Shown here: in pieces, positions 43,784-52,700 of the stretch
Layout: every line of letters starts with the position of its first letter
Numbering within the stretch: position 1 is the stretch's first letter
Origin: Dyella tabacisoli
GTDB lineage: Bacteria > Pseudomonadota > Gammaproteobacteria > Xanthomonadales > Rhodanobacteraceae
Direction of reading: 5' to 3'
Length of the DNA: 64,000 bases
Assembly: GCF_003350925.1 (NCBI RefSeq)
Contig: NZ_KZ857186.1
Span: 1-64,000, forward strand
Position numbers and translations under genes: made by a program
Notes under the pieces: generated by a model
What the model was told of the DNA's origin: nothing
Seen by the model: the letters and a program-made list of their open reading frames with translations, nothing else
The model's database searches: none

Positions 43784-44197
43784 TCAATCCGATCCGTAAA
43801 CATCGAGCGCCAAGTCAATCTTCATTTCACCGAGCAATCTGAGCAAATGGAATGGCAACGTATCCCCAGTATTCCCATCGGAAAACCATCCAACGAAAAA
43901 CTCGACGCGATCACCTTTTTCACGAATGCTATTAAATAACGCCATATGCCTCGATAAATCAGCCGAGACCCGATTCAGAGTCACATGCAGATCCTCATCG
44001 TTATCACGCCGATCGATGTTGAACGTGCAGTAACTTGCTTTGTAGGTGCCCTCCAGCTCCGCCCCTGCCGGGGTTGTACGCTGATCACCAACTTTATGCA
44101 TGTGAACGGGCTGCATTCCCAGCTCCTTGCTTAATTCAGCCGGATCAAAGGATGTGCCGAAAAAGCGCAATGACATTTTGAATCGAAATGCGTTCAT
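43784..44197 (-). CDS. DUF4279 protein, candidate immunity protein of the RHS toxin
   Basis: A 137-aa protein with the DUF4279 pattern: FKMSLRFFGTSFDPAELSKE, LGMQPVHMHKVGDQRTTPAG, GTYKASYCTF, and a C-terminal LLGEMKIDLALDVYG. No signal peptide. Its ATG (44197-44195) overlaps the RHS stop codon by one base (TGATG), so its translation is coupled to the toxin. DUF4279 genes are frequently found beside polymorphic toxins. Immunity is inferred from the position; I know of no direct proof for this family. Confidence 0.75.
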   Translation of the reverse strand: MNAFRFKMSLRFFGTSFDPAELSKELGMQPVHMHKVGDQRTTPAGAELEGTYKASYCTFNIDRRDNDEDLHVTLNRVSADLSRHMALFNSIREKGDRVEFFVGWFSDGNTGDTLPFHLLRLLGEMKIDLALDVYGSD

Positions 44198-47100
44198 CAA
44201 TCTCCACCTGGCAAATAGCTACCTTTGGGTCCGTTATTTATTGCATTTCCTTCATGATCCCCAGTAATCACATCACCATTTGGGGCGATGCCGGTCCAGT
44301 CGCGCGGACCTGCTCCAACGCCCTCTTTAATACCGTGAACATCGTCTTTACTTAATCCAGGAACTTGATCAATTGGCCTAGTTCCTGCTGGGCAATCTTT
44401 TGGCTTCGACCCCGGCTTGGGTTTTGCCATCATTGCTCCCAACTCTATTGCAGCTAGTGAGGGCACTATGCAGACAGGTCCCCCAGCAGCACATAGAGCG
44501 CCCCAGTCATCCTTGGGATTGGTTCTTGTCGGCTGCGGCACCTCAGGTATCCAAGGTAGCGGAGCTAGACGATTCCCGGGAACAGGTATAACAACTTGCA
44601 GACCCAATGGATCTATATAATTCAAAGGGCTGTTAAAACCATAGACGTAGGAATCAATTCCACCTCTGAGACCTAGCGGATCAGATTGCAGATAACCACC
44701 TATGCTCGAGTCTCGAGTCCTATAGCCGTTGTTATTTAACCCACTCTCCGCATCGTAGTATTGCCCCGGAAAGCGCAGATTGAAGATGTAGCCATTGCTT
44801 GACGTTGGCGCCTGCTCCCCGAACGTATTCCCCGCATAGCTCCATTGCCACAGCGTCGCCCCCGCCGTATCCGTCACCGCACGTGGTGTACCCAAGCCAT
44901 CCGCATGGATGTAGCTCACCGTACTGGCCGTGCCTGTCGCGTCCACTACCGCCACCGGCAGCTCATCGAGCCACACATAGTCACGTGACCCGGTTGCGGA
45001 CTGCTCGGTCAGCAACCGCGCCGCCTCGTCATAACCAAAGCGCAGATCGACAGCCGCTGGAAGGGTCGCTGTCTTGCGCACCCGCTGCCCGTTAGCGTCA
45101 TAGACATAACTCGCCACATCCTGACCATTGCGGTTGACCGTTTCCAACCGGTGACGTGCGTTGTAGCGATACACGTACTGATCGCCACCCAGCTGACTGG
45201 TCACCGTACTCCCGGCCGCATCGTAGGTACGTGATGCATCACCGGTCGCGGTGAGGCGATGGGTGCCGCTGGCATAGGTGTACGCACCCGTAGCCCATAG
45301 CCCACCCGTCTTGCTCAGCCGATCCCCGGTCTTGTTATAGGTATAAGCCTCAACCGCTTTACCCGTGGCGTCGTTGATACCGGCAAGGCGTTGCAGCGGG
45401 TCGTAGCTGTAGCTCTCGCTGTTAGCCCCGGCGAGTGCCGTGATATTGCCTGCCGCATCGCGTGTCCATTGCAGATTAAGCACGGGACTGGTGACGCCGC
45501 TGATCTGGCCGTTGGCATCGAAGCTGCGGGTAACGGCGTGACCGTTGCCCAGGGTGTAGCTGGCGATGGGGCCGAACGGTTGATACGTCACCGCTGTGAC
45601 CAGCGGCACCGCACCACCACCGACCGGAGTCAGCGTAGCCGCCGTGACCTGGCCGCCACTGTTGCGGGTGTAGCTGACCTGGGCACCGCTGGGATAGGTG
45701 ATCCCGGCAAGGCGACTCGCCGATGTGTAGCTGTAGCGGGTGGTGGCCGGGGTACCGGCAACGGTGAGCTGTTTCGAGGCCAGTCGGCCCAAGCGGTCAT
45801 AGCAATACACCGTGTTGGTGCCATTACCTTCGACGATGCGCGTTAGCCGCCCGATGGAGAACGAGCCGGTGCAGCCGGTGACGCTATCCGCCTCGTCGTA
45901 GATGTAGCTCACGTTCTGCGTGGTGTCGGTATAGCTCTGTGCGATGCGCCTTCCGAGCGCGTCATAGCTGAAACTGGTGGTGACACCACGGGCATCGGTC
46001 TGACTGAGGCGATTACCGGCGGCATCGTAGGTGGAGCTGGTGGTGCCGGTATCGGGGCTTTGCAGGGTGGTCGCGTTGTTGAGACCGTCGTAGCTATAGG
46101 TGGTGTTGAGGCCATCCGGGTCGCTGACGCCTTCGAGGTTGTCGCGGGCGTCGTAGGCGAACACGCTGGGGGTGTTCTGTGTTGCTGTGTCGGTGCCGTT
46201 GTAGTTGTCGAGCGTGCTCACCAGACGATTCAGCCCGTCGTAGCTTTGCTTGCGCTGCACACCCAAGGCATCGGCGGTATGCACGAGGTTGCCGTTGGCG
46301 TCGTAGCTATCGGTATAGCCGGCGTTGAAGACGGTGCGGTTGAGCGCATCGGTAATGGCGGTGAGCTGACCCAGGGTGTTGTAGCTGCGCGACAGTGTGC
46401 GACGCACGGTGCCGGTGCTGTCGTAGGTGTCTTCTTTGGTTTTGTTGCCGGCGGCATCGAGGGTGTAGTGGATGCGGTTGCCCAGGGCGTCGGTAATGTC
46501 GGTGAGGCGATGCGCCGCATCAAAGGTGTAGCTGGTGAAGACGCCGTCGGGGTCGGTGACCTTGGTGACGTTGCCCGTGGCGTCGTAGGCGATCTGGGTG
46601 ACGGCATCTTGTGCGGAGGCCGAGCCATCGGCATTGGCGCGCACAGTACGGGTGAGCAGCCAACCGCGCGGGTGATACGTGAGGTCCGTGATGATGCCGT
46701 TAGCATCGCGCTGGCGAATCACGCGACCGTTTTTGTCGTAGGCCACCGTGGTAGCCACATGACCGAGGGCATCCGTGACTTGATAGAGATCACCGGCGCG
46801 ATGGCAGGCGCCACCGGCGGTGCCGCAGCCGGATTCGTCGGTAGTGAGGTAGTAGCGGTAGTTGGTGATGTCGCTGATGTCGGTACGTGGACCGGTGGCG
46901 CTAAGCAGCAAGCCGACGAAGGGGCACTGAGTACTATCGACAGCGCTGCAATACGTATAAGTCCAGCGGCGCACACCGGCCGGTGGGGTGCCGGTCGCCG
47001 CACACGTATACGACGCAGCCGCTGGAATCGCTGGGTCGACCATGCAGCGGGCCAGTGTCTGGCCGATGGCGTTATAGACCCAGGCGCTTTGGGCGACAGT

Positions 47101-48591
47101 GGTGCCGCTGGCGTCGAGCACCGTGCGGGTCAGTGGCGTGCGCAGCCCGGTGTCCCACGTCGTCCGGGTCGTGCGTTGGTTACTGGTGCCCGACGCGTCG
47201 ACTTGCTGATTGAGCAGGCCGCTGGCGTCGTAGGTCGTTGTCGCGACGTTGCCGCTGAAGTCGGTGGTCGAGGCGGGGTAGCCATTGGCATCGTAAGTCG
47301 ACTTGGCCGGCAGCGAACCGCAAGCGGACCCACAGGGACTGCTCACCGCCCCCATCCGGGCCACTCCATTGACGATGGTTAGGCTATATGACGCCGTCAG
47401 TCCACTGGGAAATAGGATTTGTCGCCCCTGATCGCCGTTGTACTGAACCGAGAAATGGTTGGTATCTAAAGCATGCGATGTGGAGATCGCGCGCCAGTTA
47501 ATGTCGTAGGCAAACGTGGCATAGCGGACACCCAATCCGTCCACGATGCCCGTTAAGGCCGAGGGCTGATGAGTATCAGCGACTAAAGGGGTTTCGTTGT
47601 AGACATAGGTCCGGCCGGCTCCACCGGGATAAGTCACCGTGGCAAGGTTGCCGGCAGCGTCGTAGCTGTACTGAAGCGCAGTGCCATCCGGTAGCACGAC
47701 CTGACTAATGCGCTGGCTGGCATCGTAGATGATCGATAACGCTCGCCCTAAAGCATCCGTTACAGAAATCAAAAGCCCAGGTGCGGGGGCGATGCCCACG
47801 GGTGTCTGCGCATCGCTATAAGCGAACGTCATCAGCCGTCCATCGCGATCGACGATGCGCTGCAAACGGCCGCTCACATCGTAGTATTCGGTATCTCTTG
47901 AGCTGGAGACGATGTAAGCCCAGCCGGCATAATTTCCGTTGCTGTCCCACAACCGTTTAAAGGTGTCGCCCACACCCGCATCGGTGACCCAGGCGATACC
48001 GTCGAGGGTTGAAAAGGTAATGACACGGCCATCGTCACGATAAGCGCTCACTTGGCGACCGTTTCCCGCCAAGCTCACCTGCCGGCTGTATGAACTGCGC
48101 CAATGATGCCCAAAGCCGCGCTCAAGTACCGTCATGTCGCTGTTGTAGTAGCGATAGAACGTCAGCAGGCCAAGATCGATGTCCTGCTCTTTTTGAAACT
48201 TATTGCCAATACCCAGGCTGATGGGATTTCCGATCATGCAGCCACATAGGCCGCCGCCAAGATTCTTTCCCGGATCCGGGCTGGCCGGGTCAATGTCCCA
48301 AAGCCACGGCCCCACATTGCCAGGAAAGTAGCCACCCTGAATCTCACAAGTCCCACCGGCACCGTCCGTCTGAGTTGAACTGCACATGTAGACGACGCGC
48401 TGCCAGCTAAAGGCCGGGGTGTAACGATCCTGACAGTAGCCCGTCCAGCCCTGATGCCCGTTAACAACGCTCCACCATTGAGCACAGCCATTGGATGCTT
48501 CTTGATGTGTCGTCGCCTGGGCTTCATTAAGACGCGGACAGGTCGCACTCAGCAAGTAAATGGCTACCAGCCAGAAAAAATACTTCATCAT
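44197..48591 (-). CDS. RHS-repeat polymorphic toxin with a C-terminal toxin domain
   Basis: A 1464-aa protein. N-terminal Sec-type signal peptide (MMKYFFWLVAIYLLSA), a short Cys/Trp-rich segment, then a DUF6531-like start (NPISLGIGNKFQKEQDID) and dozens of YD/RHS repeats (YDAAGN, YDxxGRL). The RHS core (LGTPRAVTD, YYDAESGLNNNGYRTRD, YLQSDPLGL) ends with YIDPLGL at about residue 1352. The final about 110 residues are variable: a Cys-Pro segment, then LSKDDVHGIKEGVGAGPRDW and TGIAPNGDVITGDHEGNAIN. This resembles the polymorphic toxin type 33 domain (tentative). The shell encapsulates and the tip intoxicates (family knowledge). The adjacent gene is the likely immunity. Confidence 0.9.
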   Translation of the reverse strand: MMKYFFWLVAIYLLSATCPRLNEAQATTHQEASNGCAQWWSVVNGHQGWTGYCQDRYTPAFSWQRVVYMCSSTQTDGAGGTCEIQGGYFPGNVGPWLWDIDPASPDPGKNLGGGLCGCMIGNPISLGIGNKFQKEQDIDLGLLTFYRYYNSDMTVLERGFGHHWRSSYSRQVSLAGNGRQVSAYRDDGRVITFSTLDGIAWVTDAGVGDTFKRLWDSNGNYAGWAYIVSSSRDTEYYDVSGRLQRIVDRDGRLMTFAYSDAQTPVGIAPAPGLLISVTDALGRALSIIYDASQRISQVVLPDGTALQYSYDAAGNLATVTYPGGAGRTYVYNETPLVADTHQPSALTGIVDGLGVRYATFAYDINWRAISTSHALDTNHFSVQYNGDQGRQILFPSGLTASYSLTIVNGVARMGAVSSPCGSACGSLPAKSTYDANGYPASTTDFSGNVATTTYDASGLLNQQVDASGTSNQRTTRTTWDTGLRTPLTRTVLDASGTTVAQSAWVYNAIGQTLARCMVDPAIPAAASYTCAATGTPPAGVRRWTYTYCSAVDSTQCPFVGLLLSATGPRTDISDITNYRYYLTTDESGCGTAGGACHRAGDLYQVTDALGHVATTVAYDKNGRVIRQRDANGIITDLTYHPRGWLLTRTVRANADGSASAQDAVTQIAYDATGNVTKVTDPDGVFTSYTFDAAHRLTDITDALGNRIHYTLDAAGNKTKEDTYDSTGTVRRTLSRSYNTLGQLTAITDALNRTVFNAGYTDSYDANGNLVHTADALGVQRKQSYDGLNRLVSTLDNYNGTDTATQNTPSVFAYDARDNLEGVSDPDGLNTTYSYDGLNNATTLQSPDTGTTSSTYDAAGNRLSQTDARGVTTSFSYDALGRRIAQSYTDTTQNVSYIYDEADSVTGCTGSFSIGRLTRIVEGNGTNTVYCYDRLGRLASKQLTVAGTPATTRYSYTSASRLAGITYPSGAQVSYTRNSGGQVTAATLTPVGGGAVPLVTAVTYQPFGPIASYTLGNGHAVTRSFDANGQISGVTSPVLNLQWTRDAAGNITALAGANSESYSYDPLQRLAGINDATGKAVEAYTYNKTGDRLSKTGGLWATGAYTYASGTHRLTATGDASRTYDAAGSTVTSQLGGDQYVYRYNARHRLETVNRNGQDVASYVYDANGQRVRKTATLPAAVDLRFGYDEAARLLTEQSATGSRDYVWLDELPVAVVDATGTASTVSYIHADGLGTPRAVTDTAGATLWQWSYAGNTFGEQAPTSSNGYIFNLRFPGQYYDAESGLNNNGYRTRDSSIGGYLQSDPLGLRGGIDSYVYGFNSPLNYIDPLGLQVVIPVPGNRLAPLPWIPEVPQPTRTNPKDDWGALCAAGGPVCIVPSLAAIELGAMMAKPKPGSKPKDCPAGTRPIDQVPGLSKDDVHGIKEGVGAGPRDWTGIAPNGDVITGDHEGNAINNGPKGSYLPGGD

Positions 48592-48833
48592 CGTTCAATC
48601 CCTAAACATTGGAATGCACTACTTGGAGAGTGGGACTTTGAGGCTCTCAGGGCTGGTGCGGCTAAACAGGCGTAATGGCGCGCATGAGCGCTTGTTTGAT
48701 TGTCGTCTGCTAGCGAGTACCGCAAACCCACTGATGAGCGACTTTATACCAGAGACGTAAGTCCATCAGCCGATGTGACTCACCATAGCGAGATCATGAC
48801 AAGCAGGCTTGCCTGTTAGTGGACGCCACGGAT

Positions 48834-48942
48834 CGTAGGTTGGAGTGAGCGCACGCAACCTCAACGTTGTGCCATGTTGGGTATCAGGGCGAGCCTCAAC
48901 GTTGCGCAACGTTGGGCATCACTTCGTTCAGCCCAACCTACC
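48834..48942 (+). repeat. GTAGGTTGGG-type dispersed element, copy 7
   Basis: CGTAGGTTGGAGTGAGCGCACGC on the left, ACTTCGTTCAGCCCAACCTACC on the right, with one internal module missing relative to copies 3 and 5. The rest of 48592-49039 shows no gene. Confidence 0.85.
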
Positions 48943-49039
48943 GACCGCGCAAATTGAGGTGTTGGGATGGTGGTGAGTATGCGCAATGGCCGTAAGATGC
49001 CGGCGCTGGATACAGACATCACCATAAGCGAACGATGAG

Positions 49040-49969
49040 ATGAAAGAAGTCGGCGATATCAACCTCAATCGGCTGGTGGTGTTTGTCGCCGTGGTCGAAG
49101 CGGGGACCCTGGCCGGAGCCGCGCGACGGCTTGGCGTTGCCAAGGCGTTGGTCACGGCGCATATCCAAAAGCTTGAGACCGAGCTTCGCGCCACGTTGCT
49201 GGTGCGCACGACTCGCAGCTTGAATCTGACCGAAGCGGGCAAAGCGTTCTTTGAGGCGAGTCGCTCGATCGTCGAGCAAGCCGAGGCTGCTATCGAATCC
49301 GCACGTTGTCATGGCGGCGAAGCCACCGGCACCCTGCGCATCACCGCACCGATGGACTATGCCGGGGCGGTGATAGCACCAGTGGCTGCCGCATTGACTC
49401 AGTTGCATCCATCGCTGCGCATCGATCTGGTCACCGCGGACCGCGTACTGGACCTGGTCGCCGAACGGGTCGATGTGGGCATCCGCCTCGGTTGGCTGGC
49501 TGATTCCAGCCATCAGGCGGTCAAGTTGGGCAGCTTTGCGCTGTGGCTGGTAGCCAGCCCGGCGTTATTGCGCGCCGGCGGCGTGCCGCAGCGCCCGCGA
49601 GATTTGTCGGGACGCCCGATGGCCGCGTTCTCGGTACTCGACAAACCGGTTCATTGGACCTTCGCTGGGCCGCAGGGAGAAACCGAGGACGTTCGCTTCG
49701 ACCCGATGTTCACCGCCGACTCGGTCGTTGCGCTGCGCCAAGTGGTACTGGCCGGCGCCGGGTTTGGCGTGATGACTGATTTCGCCGTGAGCCAGGACAT
49801 CGAAGCCGGCAGGCTGATCCGCGTGCTGCCGCAATGGAAGCTGCCGGTAGGCGGTATCTACGCGGTATTCCCGGCGTCGACGCAACGCGCGCTCAAGGTC
49901 AAGGTTTTCATCGATGCCTTGCGCGCGCATGTGCAGGGAGCAAAGAGTCACGACGGTGCCGATGGGTGA
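49040..49969 (+). CDS. LysR-family transcriptional regulator
   Basis: A 309-aa LTTR. HTH: LNRLVVFVAVVEAGTLAGAA, RRLGVAKALVTAHIQKLETEL. Effector domain with LRITAPMDYAGAVIAP and ERVDVGIRLGWLADSS, the CrgA/AaeR-like subgroup and a close relative of the LysR at 27271. Its 3' end overlaps the convergent serine hydrolase gene by 22 bp, which would give antisense transcripts. Target unknown. Confidence 0.9.
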   Translation: MKEVGDINLNRLVVFVAVVEAGTLAGAARRLGVAKALVTAHIQKLETELRATLLVRTTRSLNLTEAGKAFFEASRSIVEQAEAAIESARCHGGEATGTLRITAPMDYAGAVIAPVAAALTQLHPSLRIDLVTADRVLDLVAERVDVGIRLGWLADSSHQAVKLGSFALWLVASPALLRAGGVPQRPRDLSGRPMAAFSVLDKPVHWTFAGPQGETEDVRFDPMFTADSVVALRQVVLAGAGFGVMTDFAVSQDIEAGRLIRVLPQWKLPVGGIYAVFPASTQRALKVKVFIDALRAHVQGAKSHDGADG

Positions 49970-51345
49970 TGCAGTGCCGCGATGATTTGCGCGGCGACAT
50001 CGCCGATAGCCGTGCCATAGTCGAGGCTGATGCCAAGGCGCACGACCACCAGTCGCTCGGACGGCACGATGATGATGTATTGGCCGAGTGCGCCGCGGGC
50101 GTAGAACATGTCCTTAGGTAATTGTGGGATACCCCAGGGCGCGTCCCATACCGGCACCTTGCTGTCGCTCACCCGATTGGTCCAGAAGCCTGCACCGTAG
50201 CCGGTCTTGAGTGTCTGCGAGTGACTGTAGTCCACCCACCCTTCGGGAAGAATGCGTCGTCCGTTGACGACACCATCGTCAAGATAGAGCTGGCCGAAGC
50301 GGGCAAAATCGCGTGCCGATGCATAGACATGGCTTGAGCCGACCGGCGTGCCGACGGCGTCGGTTTCGATGACGGCATTGCGCATGCCCAGCGGTGCGAA
50401 CAGCTCGCTGCGTACGAAGCGTTCGGCAGCAACGGCACCATCGCTACCAGCCGTGTTCATGGCGATGCGGGAAAGCAGCACATAGCCAAGGTTGCTATAA
50501 GCCCAAACGGTACCTGGCGGATGGGCGAGCGGCATCTTCACCGCATAACCGGCCATGTCGCCCTCAAGGAAAAACATGCGCGTCATCGGATTGACCGGCC
50601 CATCGGTCTCATCGAAAGGTAGCCCGCTATCCATCCGCAACAGTTGATCGATGGTAATGGCGTGACGCGGATCGCCCGGCGCGGCCCACGCCGCGATCGG
50701 TGCCGGCTGATCCAAGCGCAATTTGCCCTGCTGCACCAGGATGCCGATCAAGGCACTGGTGATCGACTTCGACAGCGAATGACCCCAGATCGGCGTTTCC
50801 GGCCCATAGCCAGGGGCGTAGCGCTCCGCGATAAGTTTGCCATCGTGCAAAACGACAACGGCCTTGGTCAGTCGCCGGGTCGCCGGGTCCGGTTCGGCAA
50901 AAGCGAGATCAAGGGCCTGGCGCAATGCCGGATCGGCGGGCTCCACCACACCCGACTCAGGGAACGCACCCGGTATGGGAGCGTCCTTGAAACCTGCAAG
51001 CTCAGGTACCGGGTCACCGTCATGCACAAGCACACAGCCCATACCCTCTCGATAGACGGCGCGTGCGGCGAAAGCGCCCAGCACCGTGGTGCGCACCTCG
51101 CGCTTCTCGCGGTCCACCTGATAGTGCACGGCCCATCCGATGCTGCGCATATTGGGCAGTTGCTCGTCCTTGAACATCCGGTCCGGGTCAACCTGCGAAA
51201 CGAATGCCGCCGCGCAAAGCGAGCGACTCACCGAATGGGTGGCGACATGAAAAAGATCCTTGCCCGATACCGCTATAAAACCGCTGCCGGCAACGGCCAA
51301 CGCCAACACGGCGGCGCTGACTATCTTGATAGTGCGAGAAACCAT
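49948..51345 (-). CDS. Serine hydrolase of the beta-lactamase (class C/PBP4-like) family
   Basis: A 465-aa protein with an N-terminal hydrophobic segment (about 7-27) acting as a signal or anchor. The catalytic SxxK motif is HSLSKSITSAL (about residue 184), and the second motif YSNLGY supplies Tyr. The pattern MDSGLPFDE and the C-terminal ARGALGQYIIIVP segment resemble 6-aminohexanoate-dimer-hydrolase/EstB-like esterases, so it need not be a beta-lactamase. ATG at 51345 with GGGGGAG 8 nt upstream. Convergent overlap of 22 bp with the LysR gene. Confidence 0.88.
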   Translation of the reverse strand: MVSRTIKIVSAAVLALAVAGSGFIAVSGKDLFHVATHSVSRSLCAAAFVSQVDPDRMFKDEQLPNMRSIGWAVHYQVDREKREVRTTVLGAFAARAVYREGMGCVLVHDGDPVPELAGFKDAPIPGAFPESGVVEPADPALRQALDLAFAEPDPATRRLTKAVVVLHDGKLIAERYAPGYGPETPIWGHSLSKSITSALIGILVQQGKLRLDQPAPIAAWAAPGDPRHAITIDQLLRMDSGLPFDETDGPVNPMTRMFFLEGDMAGYAVKMPLAHPPGTVWAYSNLGYVLLSRIAMNTAGSDGAVAAERFVRSELFAPLGMRNAVIETDAVGTPVGSSHVYASARDFARFGQLYLDDGVVNGRRILPEGWVDYSHSQTLKTGYGAGFWTNRVSDSKVPVWDAPWGIPQLPKDMFYARGALGQYIIIVPSERLVVVRLGISLDYGTAIGDVAAQIIAALHHPSAPS

Positions 51346-51458
51346 GCTGATGCTCCCCCTGCGAGTTGGTTCGGTCACGTTGGCGTCTGGTAGCAGTGCC
51401 GATGTGATCCGCTATGTTCCTACTTACAGGGAGAGATGACATCTGCCGCAGGGCGTAC

Positions 51459-51558
51459 CCCCTCCCAACCTCCCCCTACAAGCAGGGGGAGGGGCAAAAC
51501 CACGCACGCACAAGCTCACGTCACTAGGCCCCCTCCCCTGCCCGCAGGGGGAGGAGCA
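51459..51558. repeat. CCCCTCC...GGGGGAGG intergenic repeat
   Basis: CCCCCTCCCAACCTCCCCCTAC-AAGCAGGGGGAGGGGC, then GGCCCCCTCCCCTGCCCGCAGGGGGAGG. It is related to the blocks at 3653-3717 and 8197-8291; each is a GC-rich inverted repeat. Confidence 0.75.
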
Positions 51559-51563
51559 AGCGC

Positions 51564-51590
51564 AAAAAAAGCCCCGGCTGAGCGAGGCTT
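51564..51590 (-). terminator. Rho-independent terminator of the Cys-rich gene
   Basis: On the minus strand AGCCTCG pairs with CGGGGCT (one G-U pair) around a short loop, followed by TTTTTTT. It lies 22 bp after the stop at 51612. Confidence 0.75.
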
Positions 51591-51611
51591 TCTTGAAATC
51601 ACTACGCAGTC

Positions 51612-51911
51612 TTATGGCGCCTTGAGTACCGCCGTCAGGCGCGCCTCACGCGAAATGGCTGGATGAATCGGCCGCACCGGCGCTGGAGTCAGCGCCAACT
51701 CCGCACCCTCATTTCGCACTTCATTGGTACATATACGGAAGCAACTGGCATAGGCAGCCCGGCAATTGGCCAGGCTGTCGCCATCGGCGACACAAGCCTG
51801 CACGCCGGCCTCGCAAAACGAGCAAGGCTACACGTTGGCGCGAGCAGTACCCGCCGCCCCCAACATCGCGGTGACTGCCAGGCATACAGATAACGTGACG
51901 TGACGCATCAT
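51612..51911 (-). pseudogene. Small secreted Cys-rich protein gene with an in-frame amber stop
   Basis: From ATG-ATG at 51911 (RBS GGGAGGAGGG) the frame reads a signal peptide MRHVTLSVCLAVTAMLGAAG then TARANV, followed by TAG at 51830-51828. The same frame continues open for 71 codons: PCSFCEAGVQACVADGDSL, ANCRAAYASCFRICTNEV, with six cysteines in the pattern C-x2-C-x6-C-x9-C-x6-C-x3-C. It stops at TAA (51614-51612), before a good terminator. The intact promoter-proximal and distal parts indicate a gene recently inactivated by one base change, or a sequencing error. No family recognised. Confidence 0.7.
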
Positions 51912-51977
51912 ACGTTCCCTCCTCCCACGGATACCCCTCTGCGGCGATCGTACTCTCAATCGCCGACAGTCCTCGGA

Positions 51978-52700
51978 TCATGAATCGATCATTTTTGAAA
52001 AGCTCTTCATGAAAAGCGAGTCGGGTATCACATAGAAATAGCCCATGTGCATGGCCTTCTCTATAAGATCGGGCTTCGTAAACACATCAAATTTATCCTT
52101 TAATACGTTGATGTACTGTTCGACGGTGCGCGATGAAATAGACAAGAAATCCGCTATGCGTTTCGCTGTCCCACCTCGTAGCAAGAAGAACAAAACCTCA
52201 TACTCACGACGCGTCATATCGACATGAGACCCGGCGCTGTCGATGACAAAGCTTCCTTCGGAGATCTTGTTGCTTGATCCATGCGTCGGCCGCATGTTGC
52301 TGAAGTAGGATCTGAGCGCGCCCGCATTGATCGCCGTAATATCCGTGCCATGAAAAAGGACGCCCCGGATATTGGTGCCCTCATCGAAGAACGGCTTTTT
52401 AACCACCAGAAAAGCTCTCCACTTCGCGTACTTGACGCGATGCACGTTCAGCGTCCTTATGGAAATCTGCCTCTCCATGACATATTTGTCCTGATCGCGA
52501 AATACTTTTCCGTGCGAAGCGATTTCGCCCGGAAGGTCAAAATCCGTAAGGCCCTCGACCGATTTATCGGCATCAATGCCGACCAGCTCTTTGAATTCGG
52601 CATTGGCGTACAAAAATTTGGAATTTTGGTCTTTACATGCGCATGCGCCAGGCATTTGATCGATCATGGATGAAAGCGCTGAACTGATAGGTACTGTCAT
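51978..52700 (-). CDS. PAS-LuxR-type transcriptional regulator, candidate phenazine regulator
   Basis: A 240-aa regulator. N-terminal PAS-like domain (about 10-125: LSSMIDQMPGACACKDQNS, FLYANAEFKELVGID). The C-terminal LuxR/GerE HTH has LTRREYEVLFFLL-like DMTRREYEVLFFLLRGG, then AKRIADFLSISSRTVEQYIN and VLKDKFDV. There is no acyl-homoserine-lactone-binding domain, so the signal is not obviously AHL. ATG at 52700 is chosen because AAAGGG lies 8-9 nt upstream; ATGs at 52724 and 52808 lack one. It lies upstream of the AT-rich spacer beside the phenazine locus; control of that locus is inferred from position only. Confidence 0.82.
   Translation of the reverse strand: MTVPISSALSSMIDQMPGACACKDQNSKFLYANAEFKELVGIDADKSVEGLTDFDLPGEIASHGKVFRDQDKYVMERQISIRTLNVHRVKYAKWRAFLVVKKPFFDEGTNIRGVLFHGTDITAINAGALRSYFSNMRPTHGSSNKISEGSFVIDSAGSHVDMTRREYEVLFFLLRGGTAKRIADFLSISSRTVEQYINVLKDKFDVFTKPDLIEKAMHMGYFYVIPDSLFMKSFSKMIDS

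Noticed and set aside
46060-47382. 440-codon plus-strand open frame within the RHS gene
   Set aside because: It is a Gly/Val-rich shadow of the repetitive RHS codons, with no RBS and no domain.
49948-51345. Calling this a true antibiotic-inactivating beta-lactamase
   Set aside because: SxxK and YxN are shared with many esterases and peptidases; length and other motifs fit EstB/6-aminohexanoate-dimer-hydrolase-like enzymes at least as well.
51828-51830. Pyrrolysine or selenocysteine decoding of the stop in the Cys-rich gene
   Set aside because: The codon is TAG, not TGA, so it is not selenocysteine; pyrrolysine is essentially confined to other lineages, and no supporting genes are seen. Nonsense mutation is simpler.
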